A stretch of DNA of 64,000 nucleotides, taken from contig CM043869.1 of NCBI GenBank assembly GCA_023846275.1, forward strand, positions 32,494,737 to 32,558,736, read 5' to 3'. Each line of letters starts with the position of its first letter. Positions within the stretch are counted from its first letter, which is position 1. A program made the translations under genes and the position numbers. This DNA is from Vanilla planifolia. Lineage: Eukaryota > Streptophyta > Magnoliopsida > Asparagales > Orchidaceae. The notes under the pieces are model-generated. The model ran no database searches. It saw only the letters and a list, made by a program, of their open reading frames with translations, and had not been told where the DNA came from. Positions 12,896-25,479 of this stretch are shown in pieces.

Positions 12896-13648
12896 AATAT
12901 CTCAATATATGATAAATAACAAAATAATTTTTATAACTAATGAATAATTAAGTAAAAGGTACACTACTTTAATCAATATAAGATTAATAATGAATTGTAA
13001 TATTCATATAAGAGAGAATATAATAAATATAACTTTAAATTATAGAGTACATTTTCACTTGAATATGAAAAGAAAAATTTAGATGATGAGTGTTCCAAGA
13101 TAAGTGCAATGGCTTTTTCCTCTCCTTTTCTTAAAAATGATGAATCCAATTAAGCTTTCTCATAATAGATTTTTCAGTCAATCATTAGGCTTTTGTATCA
13201 TGATTAGATTTCTTTATATACTCTTAAGAATACTCTTAAATGACTCCAAAATTTTCTCAAATTATTATGTCACAAACTAATCAAACTAGTCATTATTCAC
13301 ATTCTAAATTGAATATATCATAAAATATAATAGATTGTACAAATACAACGCATCACTATTAGAATTACATAAGAAATAACTTCATTCCAAAAAGTTTATT
13401 TTCATGATAAAACAAATGGATCATATAGCTTATCATTATATCTAGAATAAAACAATGTAAATCTAAATTCTAAACACACAAAAAAAATATAGTACAATGT
13501 AAGATCGTACACAAAACTAGGTCCTACGACAAGCACATCTATGCAAATCATAAGGTATAATATTAGTAGAATAAATGAATTTGACAACCATGATGTAAAT
13601 CTGCCTAATATATGACTTAGTCTCAATTTTTTTACCAAGCACTTGAGC

Positions 13649-13752
13649 GAAATAGTATCGTACTAATATGAAGGTAGTTCATATAGGTTTGATGAAATTT
13701 GAAATAGTATCGTACTAATATGAAGGTAGTTCATATAGGTTTGATGAAATTT
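13649..13752. repeat. Perfect 52-bp tandem duplication
   Basis: Two identical adjacent 52-base units, each starting 'gaaatagtatcgtac' and ending 'gatgaaattt'. No mismatches, so the event is recent relative to the decayed surroundings. Confidence 0.95.
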
Positions 13753-14489
13753 GTATGTTCATAACCTAAGTTCAAAACTCTCACTTAAAAGATAAATGAA
13801 TTATAAAATTATAATAAATATTTTTATATTACATAAAAACCATCAACTCCTTATATCTCTTAGGTGATAAACTTAAACTATTTGAAGCTTATATTAGCAT
13901 AATAATACAAGAAATTAATTTCTCTCATCACTAAGTTTGATCCCTAATTTAATCCTCCAAATTGATGTCTTATACTTGTATGAAAGATAATATCATATTG
14001 TACAAAAATCAAGTGCACTAAATCTCAAATCAAACTCCTCAAATTAATGGTGAGCCTATTGTATAATAAGGATATTATATTGGTATAAGAAGTGTAAAAT
14101 AATATATTACTCAAGATAGCCCTTTGCTAATGCATTATTTAATTCAAATATAAACTGATTGTAATCAATGATCATTTCATCTACAAATATGGCTAGTTCA
14201 GTTAATTTAAATCATTTTCAAATCTAACTTGATTTAGTCTTAATACATAATATTACTCACCATGAATGCAATAATCTAAGTTGTATAATATATGTAAAAT
14301 AAGATGAAATATATATCTTAAGTAAAGTTTTATAAGTGTTAATTTTAAAATTATTAAAATAAAGATACTAAATAAAAGTCTTTCTATATGTTGCTCAAGT
14401 TTATGCTTTCTCTAGTTCTAGTTATGATTAGCATGTAAACATCTTCATTAAGCTCTTTGAGTCAATTAACCAAACTCTTCACAAGAATA

Positions 14490-14640
14490 ACCTAAGTTCT
14501 TTAAGTTGTATAATCTAAAATCAATCCTTAAGAAAAATATTAGTAAGCATAATATAATAGTTTTTCGTCAACAAATAAATGATGTAATGATTAAGGGCTA
14601 CAATAATGCTTTAGTTTTTAGACTCAAAGTATTAATTTTT
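14490..14640 (+). repeat. Dispersed repeat family R, copy 1
   Basis: Contains the ordered words 'aaatattagtaag', 'caaataaatgatgtaatga' and 'ttaagggctacaataat'. The same order with similar words occurs at ~39950-40235 and ~55040-55380. Probably a decayed retroelement end. Confidence 0.5.
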
Positions 14641-17600
14641 TAGTTAAATATGATCATACATGTAAGATGAGGACCATCATTCTATACAAAACACCTTATC
14701 TTTTATATTTAGCTTAATTATCATTTTATATCTCTCAAGTATGATAAGGGTCATATAATATGATGACAAACATCTTTTGTATGAAGACATTGATTCTTTT
14801 GACTATAGAATACATAACACAATCATACTATCTCAAAAATAGATGTCAAATTGTATAAGATACTTAAGTTTTACAATATGGACTACTCACTCTTTATTAA
14901 ATAAGATCATACTTGTGATGTTTCTTCTCGATGAGTAAAATTTTCACTAATATAGTATCAGTACGATGCTTCCTGCATGTAAGCACATAATTTATTTTCT
15001 CTTAGAGTCAATAAACTTAATATTGATCGAATATGTATGATTATTATATTATATCTGCATGACTTTTTTTATTTTTATTATTGTTCATTTTATACACTTA
15101 TATTGTAAGAACTTAAACATCGCATTATAAATCGACATCATGTAGTGTGAGAACTTTTCTTAGACTTGTATAATAAGTCTTTTTTACTTAATAAGTAGTA
15201 ATCATATTATTGGATCATTGAGATGATCCTAGTTTTATTCTTGTTGTCCTAATATAATGTATTAAACATAGTACTTACCCCCACCTTATTGCAACAAAAT
15301 GGGAATAGTTTTAAAAGTCTAGCTATCTAGTCAATGGTAAATATAAATCTTGTTTTAGAATAAATCATCCTAAAATTGTTTTGTATTCTTTATCTCTCTT
15401 GTATTCTGAAAACAAGATTTACAAAACTATATAAGCTTTCTAAAAGTTTTTTCTATATTAACTTCTAAGAACAACTAAGTTAGTTGATAGACACTTGTTC
15501 AAAATCATTTGAGTTGTTTGAAATACCTTCACATAGAAACTAAGAGACCAATTTTGACATAACTTGATTGGTTGAATATGGTAAAGTGAAAAAAAGCATT
15601 TCCATTATTATCAATTGTTGAGTTATTAAAATTGAATTTGAGAAAGTATTTGAGTCACAAAATTTGATTGAATTTATAATTAGCATAACTCACCCTCTCC
15701 TCTCTTATGTACTTCAATCATCTTATATTTACAATAATCATGAGTACTAAAGTCTCAATATTACATTCATAAATATGTCTTATTTATCATAGTATAAAAA
15801 CCTTGAAATGTAATTTTCAAATTGCCTAAAAATGAACTAAATAGTATGTAAGATTGTACTTGTGACACCATGTTGCACCCTCCAAACATGCAATTTAGTG
15901 TGCTCAGATCCACCCATGATTCTCAACTACACACGCTTGTCTATCACATGCTTTACATGATTATGTATGTGCAAAATCCAAAGGATTGCATACAATATAT
16001 TAATGTTGATGTATGATACATCAATTATATAAAAAATATAATGATGTTTTTTTACCAAAAATGAAACTTCTTTTTACAGAGATTAGATAACCATTAAGAG
16101 AAATTTGGATTTATTACAGAATATCAAATTTCTTCTAAAATATTTCCAAACATCAAGAAAATGCTAACAAACATTTGAAAAATATTTGAGGCATTTAGAA
16201 TTGATGATCAATACAAAAGTTGGAGATTTATTGCAAAATATTAAGCTGAATTTGGGAAACCATACATTCTTAGCCTCTAAAAAGGTCCTTCATATTAGTG
16301 AACTATTATTATCCTTCTTAAGCACATTCATAATAATTTAATGTATGCCATATATTATTTAATTAGTTGTAGAAATTTATTTTTTGAGTTTTTATTTTTA
16401 TTCTTGGTACCCTTTCGGATTGTTGTATTTGATCCTTCATTATTTTTCTTTTTCTATCTTTTGTCTAGATTGTGTAGGATCATTTTAATCTCATGTTTTG
16501 AAATCTTTTTTGGTCGATGAAATATTAAGTATTTTAGCTTGATTATTGTCGTGTCTTTTTGCTTAGCGTGTGGATTTTGTGTGCCCACTTTTGTAAAAAA
16601 TGTTTGAGATTGTAAGCCTAAATTTTTGTTTAGTTTTAATTTTTGGGATTAAAAAAGCAAAAATCTTAATGTATTTATTTTACCATAATCATCTCTAACA
16701 AACTTTCAAAGATAAGAAAGTTTTTTAAAATATAATTCAAGAGTATTTGTATTAAAACACTTCTAGAGAGTCTGTATTCTTATTTTTTACATATTGATTT
16801 TATAAAAAGCTATAATTTAACCTCATCTTATGTGGACATCCTAGCTGATCCATTCTAGAAACTCAATATCTCTGTCATCATAATTATATAAAGATTTAAT
16901 AACTCAAAAACTTAACCCATAAGTATCACATTTCATATTCCTCGTATTTTCTTCTCAATTATCTCAAATCTTGTTCCATGCTATTTTTAAAATCATCTAC
17001 TAGTTAAAAAATTGATTTTCATATTAAAATTTTAAATTCTAGAAGACAATTGGTATTTTTAATGTTTTTTCTATAATAACTTTACGATCCAAATGTTGCT
17101 ATTTCTAAAAATTATTCAACAATTTGTTCTATGAACAATCCTCCTTAAATTTAATAAAATCTTCATCTTTGGATTCTTTAAATTCTCATCTTTTACAAAT
17201 AGTATTTATTTCTCTCTTTCGAGAATGTTCCACATATATTAGTGAGTATGACTTTTCCTCCATCATATCTATTTATGATCATTCCGCATAACATATTTTG
17301 GATAGTCACATCCTTTGTGTTCTTTTTTGTTCATTGGGATTATTGGGTGAGAACTTTCTTCCTATCCTATTCCTCCTTGCTAAGCACCATCAAAGGCTAA
17401 CATACCTCATGTGCTCCCCTCAAATCTATTTTTCATCGCTCAAATTTATCTTAGTGTTATTGTGGGCAAAAATTATTATTAAATAATAAATGGCAAACAT
17501 GTCATGTTCTACATCAAATAATATGTTTTTATTTGTTTCTAAGTTGTAGCGCTTGAGTATACAAAAAGCTTTGGTGTTGTTATCTACAAAATGAAATGTT

Positions 17601-18101
17601 ATGATATTTGATATCCTATGATATGTTATGTTACATATGTTGTGATTATCAATATTAAATTATGAATGATGTTATATAATATGTTAAGTGTTTTGTAGAT
17701 TCAAAGTTTGCAATATTATGATAGTTATGATGTTTCTATAATATCATGTTATTATTTTGATTTTAATGCATGATAATGCTTGGATTACATGATACAATAA
17801 AAATTTATATGAAACCATGATATGATTTATAAGTAAACAATAAATTGAAAAACCTAATAACTTAAATATTATGACCAAGAAATACATCAAAAGTTATGAC
17901 ATGAAAAAACTACTTGACTTGAAAAAAGAATCAAGTGCAATATTTGAAGAAAGTTAAATGAGAATATAGATATTTAATGTACGAAATGAAAAATAAAATA
18001 GAGAAAACATATCCCATGATACCTAAGACCAAAGAGGTGGGGATTTTCATTGAGTGAGCTAGTCACTGAACAAGTAAAAACACCAAGCTATGATTTAGGT
18101 G

Positions 18102-18206
18102 GAGATAGGCATTCTTTCAAGATGTGATATAGGTGATTAATAATTGATCATTAAGTTGTGATTGTAGATAAGTGATCAAGGATGTGAGATAGGCATTCTT
18201 TCAAGA
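18102..18206. repeat. 21-bp direct repeats, 84 bp apart
   Basis: 'gagataggcattctttcaag' plus one base occurs at 18102-18122 and again at 18186-18206 without mismatch, in a locally repetitive stretch. Confidence 0.85.
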
Positions 18207-18943
18207 CCAAGCCAACGATATGGGCATAGACATTGCAAAACGACTTGAATATAAGAGCATATGTCATTTAAGTGATAGTTTCTTTTACTTGTAAATTGGA
18301 GTAACATGTAGCTCAATTATATTACTTAAAGTTTAAAAATAGTTTAGAAAATCAATTTGTCTTAAAGTTGTCTTTAATTGCATCCATAAAACTTAATGTA
18401 CCATACGATTGAATATCATACATTATAATTGGTTCATCCAGGAGAATATGATTAACCATTGAGTAGGCATTAAGGAGTATGGTAAATATGAAGAATTTAT
18501 ACAATATGCTAAAATTCTTTGTACAATATGATAAGGAGCTTCAAATAACTTACAAAATATTTGAATGTTTTAATTAGAATAACTAACTTGATAAAAAGAA
18601 GAACCGTGACTAATATACATTATGGTATGCTTAATTGGACCATATGATTAGTTCAGTTGGAAATCCCTCAAATCAGTAGCATTATTATGAGAAAATTTTA
18701 TAATAAGAAAATATTGAAGCATATAGTATGATCAACTTATTTTGATTAACTTGGGAAAAACTAAGAGAATCAAACAATATGTTAAAAAAATTCATACTAT
18801 TTAAAATATATTGTATTAGATCATATAATAACCATATCATACTATATGATCAGGTTTATTTTTAAAAACCATAGTATGATATCAAAACTCAAATCTTTGA
18901 AATAGATCCATTGGGAAGTGCAAATCGATTATCAGAGATTTAA

Positions 18944-18974
18944 AAAATTCAAAAGTTTAAAACTTTTGAATTTT
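18944..18974. repeat. 31-bp near-perfect palindrome
   Basis: Fifteen-base arms, left 'aaaattcaaaagttt' and right its exact reverse complement, with one base between. It could form a hairpin but is nearly all A/T. No gene lies next to it, so a terminator role is not supported. Confidence 0.8.
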
Positions 18975-21974
18975 AATGGATTATAAATAATATAAAAAAG
19001 CGCTTGTAAGGGATTACAAAACTAAGCAATATACAAAAAATAACCAAATGATAAATTTTTATATCATATAATGAATTAAAACATATTTTGAATTGTTAAG
19101 ACTAAAAAACTTACTTTTATAATTTCTTCCTCGTCTTCATTTAGAAAGAGAGAAAGTTTGCTTTTTGTGCATCTCATTCCAAAACATCTTTGAACCATAA
19201 TTATTTAGTTCTGAATTTTTTTTATCTATCTTTTGAGAGAGCTATTGTATTCAAATATTCTTTGCATTTATTTTTCTTCTTCTTGGCCTAGCTTAGATCA
19301 TAGAAGATTGAGTGTAGCTCTTGACTATGAGTATAGAATTTTTTTGGGTTATGATTGATTTCATAAAAACAATTATTACAATGGATTTACTCACCCAATA
19401 ATGATAAAGGAGTGAATTCTAGTAGTGCTCAAGATGATAAACTTATTGTTGAACATATGCTTGAGTTTGAATTGAATTACTTAAAAATATTTGTCTCTTA
19501 ATTTTTTTATTCTCTACATTTATCTTAATTGAATTGGTTATAATTCACTAAGATTTATAAACTTTTTTTTGGTTGAAATTGGTTTGATTTTTATGTATTT
19601 AAAAGGACTTTGTAAAATGCTTTACATACTTGACTTTTTAGATTTAATATTTAAGCTCTAATATAACCTCTCTTCTTGATGTGTTTTAGACCTACAATAG
19701 TATTTTACATATAAATAATATATTTTAAAAAAATAGATAATGAGAAGGAAAAAGAGTTCTTTTGTATCCTCAGTAGGTTGAGTTCATTATTGTGTCCGCT
19801 TAAAGCTATGAAGAATTGTGTAAATACAAAAGCAAGAATTAAAGAAAAGAAAAAATTTTCAGAAGAAGAAAAATTAATAAAAAAACTTTTAAAAATAAAA
19901 TATGAGTTAAATCCTATTTGATCATGTTGAGATGTAACCTGTTACTACTCATGTGTGTGAATCATTAGATTTATACTAATTAATTTTGTTGTGTTAAAGG
20001 AGAAGTTGAATGATGCCTTCACTAGAAAATAAAATAAAAATAATAAAATTGTTACATATAAATAAGACTTATATTTTATCATAAAAATCTTTTTAAATAG
20101 AAAACAAACATAGTGGTACAATGAGATTGTTTCACTATCTTTTTGGCGACTTATAGCTAAATCACTTGTGTTGAAGTAAACGATGTTGAAATAAAGTGTC
20201 AATCTCTAATGAGAAAGAAAGTAGGGTTGCTGAAGTGTGAGTTGGGTAGGATTATTGATTCCATATCTAGATCTCTTAACAAATGTCGATCTTTTTGTCA
20301 AATAAGAAAATATAGTCTAATAAATAGAAAAAAATTATTTGTCATGGTTCTATACATACACAATTGGATTATTGGGGTAGTAGCCATTCTTTGCATGCTT
20401 GATGCCACGCTTGTCATTTGACTTTACATTGTTGGTTTCTTAACATAATGGATAGTTACAACAATCTATAGTGGCTAGAATAACTACTATATGATATCTC
20501 AATTTTTTGTCTTTTAGAGATTTTGTGCTATAAGATAAAATAAATAAAATATTAGTATATTTGAGATAAATATAGTACATAAAAACCATAATAGTATTAT
20601 ACTTATCTGTTTAATGTCATGCACATAATGTGAATTTTATTATTGTAACTTGATTAATATTGTTCAATATTAGTTCATGATAACATTGTTGATACTTAAA
20701 TTTTATAATTTAGGTAGTATAACTTGAGCTTAATGCATGATTTAAAAGATATTCAATAATAAAAATTGTGGGAAGTAAAATTTGTGGTGAAGAGAGTAGA
20801 CATAAATTTTACATGAAAACCTCTCGAAAGAGATAAAAAAAACAATGTATATAAGATTTCTAAACATATTCAATTATCTACATGGCATTCAAAAGGGTCT
20901 TAAACTATTTTTAAAAAGGAAAACAATCTCATGTAATAATGGGTAGAAAATATAGATACTTTGTAATGATAAAAAAAATAGAAGTTGAGAGAAACATGAG
21001 TACAAAGCAATTTACTCAAGATAGACCTTCCTAACTTGGGAGCAAAGATATGTTTTTGTATGATGGTCATAAAAAGGTTATGATGACAACTTTTAAATTT
21101 CATAGAAAATAATCTTATTTTTTTCATTTGTATTGGAGCTTCTCTCTTGATGGACAACACCTACAATATTCTTATAGTTTTTTGGAGTTTGATGTGTAGA
21201 ATGAAAAGTTATGACCTTTGGCATGTACAATCCATAGGCTAATCTATTTGTAATTACGTATGATGATCATTAAGTGTGAAGGGTATATATCATTTTTAGT
21301 TACGATATGATTGGAAAGGATGAGGATTATATAATAATTATAATTAATTTTCTTATTATTAGGAATATGGATAATATGTTGTTGATTCAATATGTTGAAG
21401 TGCAAAAAATGTGATTGAACAAGACTATATGTTTATTAGAATTTATCACATTCTTTATGCCACGAGATATCATATCTAAAAAATATCATTTGCTTATTAG
21501 TGACTTTACAAACATTTGACTACTCTTTTTACATGGGCTCCTCTAAATTTTTGATAGAACAACAAAATTTACTTTCAATTTATTTACCACAAAAACTTTC
21601 AAATGACTATCATAAATAATTTTTTAGTATCCAAGTTCTCTTCATAAGTTTAATATGATTATGTATATATTATGTTTATCTCTACATATGTTAAATATTT
21701 TTTTCTAAATTATTAAAATAAGAAATTTATTAATATTTTCAAATATTAAAAGCTATAATATTTTATATTAGCATTGACAATTTTATGAAAGTCCAATTTG
21801 AATCGATCTCGATCCACAAAAAAAAAAAAATCCATTTTGTATAAGTGGAATTCCGTCCAATTTTGGCTTAACATTTTTCCAGGAACCAAAAATGATACCA
21901 AGTTTTCCATATTTGAGTGTAACATTGCCTGATCAAAGGTAGTTTACAAAAGTATAACCTTAAAAACTTTTTGT

Positions 21975-21980
21975 TTTATT
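21975..21980 (-). terminator. Candidate poly(A) signal AATAAA of the subtilase
   Basis: AATAAA on the minus strand, 23 bases past the stop codon at 22004-22006. It is the nearest canonical signal. In DNA this AT-rich the hexamer is common, so the real cleavage site may lie further downstream. Confidence 0.45.
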
Positions 21981-22003
21981 GAACATTACCAGAATGTTCT
22001 TCC

Positions 22004-24292
22004 TCACGACGTAACGACGATGGGGCTGCTCACTTCGTTCTTGTTCTTGTCTGATACCCACTTAAGCCTGCCTACCCTCACCTCCTTTTTTCCAAGCGGC
22101 TTTGTCCCCACCAGGTTCAACTGTACCACAAAGCTCTGCTCCTCTCCAAAACTAGTGAACTGCAGCGTCGTCGGATTGACCTTCACCTTCACTCCGGTCG
22201 GTTCCACCACATCAGCCGTGTAGCTCGAGCTAGCCTCCCCCACGTTCGTCACATTCCTGGTCACGCTCTTGTTGGTCGCTGCCCCCATTGCCACTTGTAT
22301 GGCCGGGTAGTTCACTTCCTCGGCCCCCTTCTTCTCCTTGCATATTACGGGCATTTTCACGATTTTTCTCACCTTAAGGGTCGTATAGCCTTTCAGGCCG
22401 CAGAGATAGGGGATGTAATCCTCGGTGCTCGCGTTGTAAACAAGCCCCGGATCACGGGCCGACGGCGGGTTTACGTGCCCGGCACCGACAGCAAAGATGC
22501 TGGCTGGCTTTCCGGACGCGTCGTCGGTGATGGGGTTCCCATCGCGGTCAACCGTAAGTGCGGAGGTCATGATTGCCGACTTGATGGCCGCCGGCGACCA
22601 ATCTGGATGAAGCTTCTTAAGCAGCGCCGCTACTCCGGATACGTGGGGCGCTGCCATAGATGTTCCCTTGTGAAAGATGAACGTGGTCTTCTTCTCTTTT
22701 GAGGTGTCATCCGTGAGGTTTTGCTTGTCCGCTGGTCCAACCGCCACAGGCCAGGCGGAGAGGATGTTCACCCCCGGAGCGATCACGTCCGGTTTCAGTA
22801 TGCCGCCGTTGAGCAAGCTCGGGCCTCTGGAAGAGAAGCTTGCCACTGTGGGGGAAGGACGGATCCCGTATTCGGTGCCGCGAAAACTTATCGTGCCAGT
22901 TGGGTTTTTCTGGGTCTCGAAGTAATTCAATACCTTCAAGGCGTCGTTGAAGGAGATGTGGACGGCCGGGATGGTATACGGGTCGGCATTGATGGTGTTG
23001 GCCTCCCATGGCTGGTTCATCACGACGATGGCAGCGCCACCGGCTTCCTTCACGACCTCTGCCTTCGCCGTCGTATCGATATGTCCAGTCCCGCAGAGGA
23101 CCATCTTCCCGGTCACGTTGAAGCCAGCCATGGAACCATTCTGGCACGACAGCGTCTCCTGGGTCTTGTTTACTCCTGGATAAACAAGGGGGAGGTCAAC
23201 GGCTGTGGACGGGTTCGGTTGGTACGCTGACATGCCGACAAACTCCATGCCGTTGCCGAGCTTAAGTGCAGCGGTGGCCCTCCTATCGATATTGGCGGCA
23301 CCGACGTGAAGAATCCACGGCACATCGTTGACGATCATGCTCTCGTAGGGGCCGTCGTTTCCGGCGGCGTTGACAGTGAGAATGCCCTTGCTCAGCGCGG
23401 CGAAGGATCCGATAACGATTCCGTTGTTGTCATATGGATCGTTTTTAACGCCGATGGAGATCTGCACCAAGTCGACTCCGTCGATGATAGCTTTGTCAAA
23501 CCCCATGATGATGTTGCTGTCCAAACAAGGACGGCAGACCTTATAGGAAGCGATGTGGGCCCGGGGAGCCATTCCAGAGGCCGTTCCTGTGGCTTGCCCG
23601 AGTACGTTGGCGCCGTCAACTGGGGAACCCGCGGCGATGCCGGCGACGTGTGTTCCATGCCCATTGGTATCGATAGGTGACTTGCCAGCTCCGCCGACGA
23701 ACCCCTGGGCGCCGATTAGTTTATTGCTGCAGTAGGCCGCATAGGTGGTAGGCAGTTCACATCGGCCGCGCCACTTGAGAGGCGGCTCGGGGAGACCGAC
23801 ATCGGAGAAGGAGGCATGGTCTGGAGTGATCCCGGTATCGATCACGCCTATGATGATGCCCTCGCCTTTGTCTGAAGACTGCCAGAGGCTGCTGCTGTAT
23901 TCATCGAGTTCGAGGAGGGCTGGGGTGTATGTCGTGAGGAGCGGTAGAATATGGTCAGGCCACGCGGATAGAAAGCCAGGGATGGATTCCATGTTACTGA
24001 CTTCGTTGGGGGTGAGGAGGGCGGCGAAGCCTGACATGGCGGCGGAATAGGTATACACCATTCGGGGCTTGCCGGAGTCGAGAGTCGTGTTGGGAAGGAA
24101 TGAGTGGTACCAGTCGTCGCGGTCGGCAGGGAGTAGGAGATCAGAGAGGCTGTTTGGGTGCTCGACATGGACGATGTACACTTGGGTTTGGTTTACAGAG
24201 GTAACGGGAAGCAGGGGACGGGAGAGCACTGTGGACGTGGAAGTTAAGAAAAGGAAAGGGAAGAGGATGCAAAGGTTGGTGTTGATCGCCAT
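22004..24292 (-). CDS. Subtilisin-like serine protease (SBT1-type, SBT1.2-like)
   Basis: A 762-residue secreted plant subtilase (peptidase family S8A), full length for the family and in one exon, as is usual for many SBT1 genes. Residues 1-24 form a signal peptide. An I9 inhibitor prodomain spans about 37-118 and the catalytic domain starts near 130. The catalytic set is complete: Asp152 in IDTG, His212 in GHGTHVAG, oxyanion Asn312 in AGNDGP, Ser545 in GTSMAAPHVSG. A protease-associated domain is inserted at about 365-465, and a fibronectin III-like domain fills about 657-762. Several N-x-S/T sites fit passage through the secretory pathway to the apoplast or wall. The motif usually read as DVxSxSxG is here DLVQISIG (274-281), with Gln in place of the first Ser. 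ATG at 24290-24292 has G at +4 and opens directly on the signal peptide. The gene is strikingly GC-rich against AT-rich flanks, as in monocot genes. Substrate is unknown. Long frames on the other strand are shadows of its GC-rich codons. Confidence 0.95.
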   Translation of the reverse strand: MAINTNLCILFPFLFLTSTSTVLSRPLLPVTSVNQTQVYIVHVEHPNSLSDLLLPADRDDWYHSFLPNTTLDSGKPRMVYTYSAAMSGFAALLTPNEVSNMESIPGFLSAWPDHILPLLTTYTPALLELDEYSSSLWQSSDKGEGIIIGVIDTGITPDHASFSDVGLPEPPLKWRGRCELPTTYAAYCSNKLIGAQGFVGGAGKSPIDTNGHGTHVAGIAAGSPVDGANVLGQATGTASGMAPRAHIASYKVCRPCLDSNIIMGFDKAIIDGVDLVQISIGVKNDPYDNNGIVIGSFAALSKGILTVNAAGNDGPYESMIVNDVPWILHVGAANIDRRATAALKLGNGMEFVGMSAYQPNPSTAVDLPLVYPGVNKTQETLSCQNGSMAGFNVTGKMVLCGTGHIDTTAKAEVVKEAGGAAIVVMNQPWEANTINADPYTIPAVHISFNDALKVLNYFETQKNPTGTISFRGTEYGIRPSPTVASFSSRGPSLLNGGILKPDVIAPGVNILSAWPVAVGPADKQNLTDDTSKEKKTTFIFHKGTSMAAPHVSGVAALLKKLHPDWSPAAIKSAIMTSALTVDRDGNPITDDASGKPASIFAVGAGHVNPPSARDPGLVYNASTEDYIPYLCGLKGYTTLKVRKIVKMPVICKEKKGAEEVNYPAIQVAMGAATNKSVTRNVTNVGEASSSYTADVVEPTGVKVKVNPTTLQFTSFGEEQSFVVQLNLVGTKPLGKKEVRVGRLKWVSDKNKNEVSSPIVVTS

Positions 24293-24560
24293 TAGTGATT
24301 AGAAGTGTAATAAAACACAGAAAGAGTAGGGAATTAATAGATTGTGATGAGAAACTAGAGCTGAGATGTTACAACGGGCATCCAAAGAAAGCAAGTTGGC
24401 GAAGCCTCTCGCGGGAGATTAATACGAGTTTGATTATTGGAGAATTTGTAATAATTAATGGCGATGAGCGTCCTAAGAGGAGAAAGAATAGTCTTGATTG
24501 AAATCGCACCAAACCTTTACTTTTCATCGTTGCGCCAACTTATTATTGATAAACCCAGTC
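24293..24560 (-). promoter_or_regulatory. Presumed 5' leader and promoter region of the subtilase
   Basis: The region upstream of the start codon. I find no convincing TATA box; the best AT-rich candidates on the minus strand are 'ctattaatt' (about 45 bp upstream) and 'cgtattaat' (about 125 bp upstream). Base composition falls from gene-like to intergenic over this stretch. Called from position only. Confidence 0.3.
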
Positions 24561-25059
24561 AGCGATCGTTTAATATTTGTTAGTTATTTCAGCTTATGAC
24601 AGAAGGAGTCAAAATGTGCGGCTTCTTGGTGAGTTTCACGCCCAAAATGTTGATGATGAAGTCCTTACCGTGTGTAAGAATAGAATAAGTGGCATAGTAC
24701 GTATTATCACTTCCAATGTGGTAGATTAGTATAATAGTATCTTTTTTTGTTCAATTGTGTGTTGTATTTCTACCTCGTTTGGCAGTTTTTGCACCCAGGA
24801 TATTTACAGACATTCCAAATTGGGTTAAGAATCACTTTTGTGTCACTTCAAGTTATTTTAGTGTCTTAAAGTTTTCTGCGTCACTCCGAATAGTTTCCAA
24901 GCCATGCTATACCACTAGATGAGGAGAATTAGGTTTTGCTTGTTTGTTGATAGAAAGGTTATAGTCATTTGCAGCAAATTATATCTCAAGATTTTGTTTT
25001 TGTTTTCTGCTTTCTTTGTTAACAACCTATCTCTATTTAACTTATTATAACCCTCATTT
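24561..25059. other. Intergenic, between subtilase and Copia element
   Basis: No gene recognised. It ends with the host target sequence CATTT (25055-25059) that was duplicated when the Copia element inserted. Confidence 0.5.
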
Positions 25060-25387
25060 TGTTAGTAAATTTTAAATATTTGTGTAGCATATTTTATGTA
25101 TTGGTTAGCATGCTTTAAGTACTTGTTAGTTTTTAAATATTTGTTAGTATTTTTAGGAGTTTAAATATTTAAATAATTTTAAATTCTTAGTTAGGAACAA
25201 CTTTTCGGATTAGAAGCAACTATTTGGGAGATTAGTTGCTTATAAAGCTTATAAAAACATGTAATCGTTATTTTATGTTGTTATGCATGAATGAAATAAA
25301 AGTTTATCATTTTTTTCTTCCCACTTTTTAGGATTTTTGTTGCTATTTTCAAATTTCTCTCACTTTTATTTCACTTTATTTCCATCA
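25060..25387 (+). repeat. 5' LTR of the Copia element
   Basis: Starts TGTTAGTAAATT and ends TTTCCATCA. Contains 'cttataaagcttataaaa', a likely TATA region near 25240, and 'gaaataaaag', a likely poly(A) signal near 25293. Aligns along its length with 29209-29535 and 32326-32653. Confidence 0.92.
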
Positions 25388-25390
25388 AAG

Positions 25391-25402
25391 TAGTATCAGA
25401 GC
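25391..25402 (+). promoter_or_regulatory. Primer-binding site (initiator tRNA-Met type)
   Basis: 'tagtatcagagc' begins three bases after the 5' LTR. It matches the usual plant Copia site TGGTATCAGAGC with one change at the second base. Confidence 0.9.
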
Positions 25403-25479
25403 CCGAAGAAGAAGAAGATTGAACGTTGCAACGTCGAAGGGAGAAGAGCAGAAGCATTTTTGAAAGGGTATTTTTTATT

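Larger units (their letters stand above)
12896..21970. other. AT-rich intergenic region, no gene recognised
   Basis: Nine kilobases with no frame above 90 codons and no domain I recognise on either strand. It contains a 52-bp tandem duplication, a copy of the dispersed repeat described at 14490-14640, stretches rich in 'tatgat' and 'atcata' words (about 14640-15200 and 18400-18900), an almost perfect 31-bp palindrome and a pair of 21-bp direct repeats. Confidence 0.6.

Noticed and set aside
22295-24302. Many frames of 60-170 codons overlapping the subtilase on both strands
   Set aside because: They are shadows of a GC-rich coding sequence with few A/T-rich stops. None shows a domain, while the minus-strand frame has a complete subtilase architecture.
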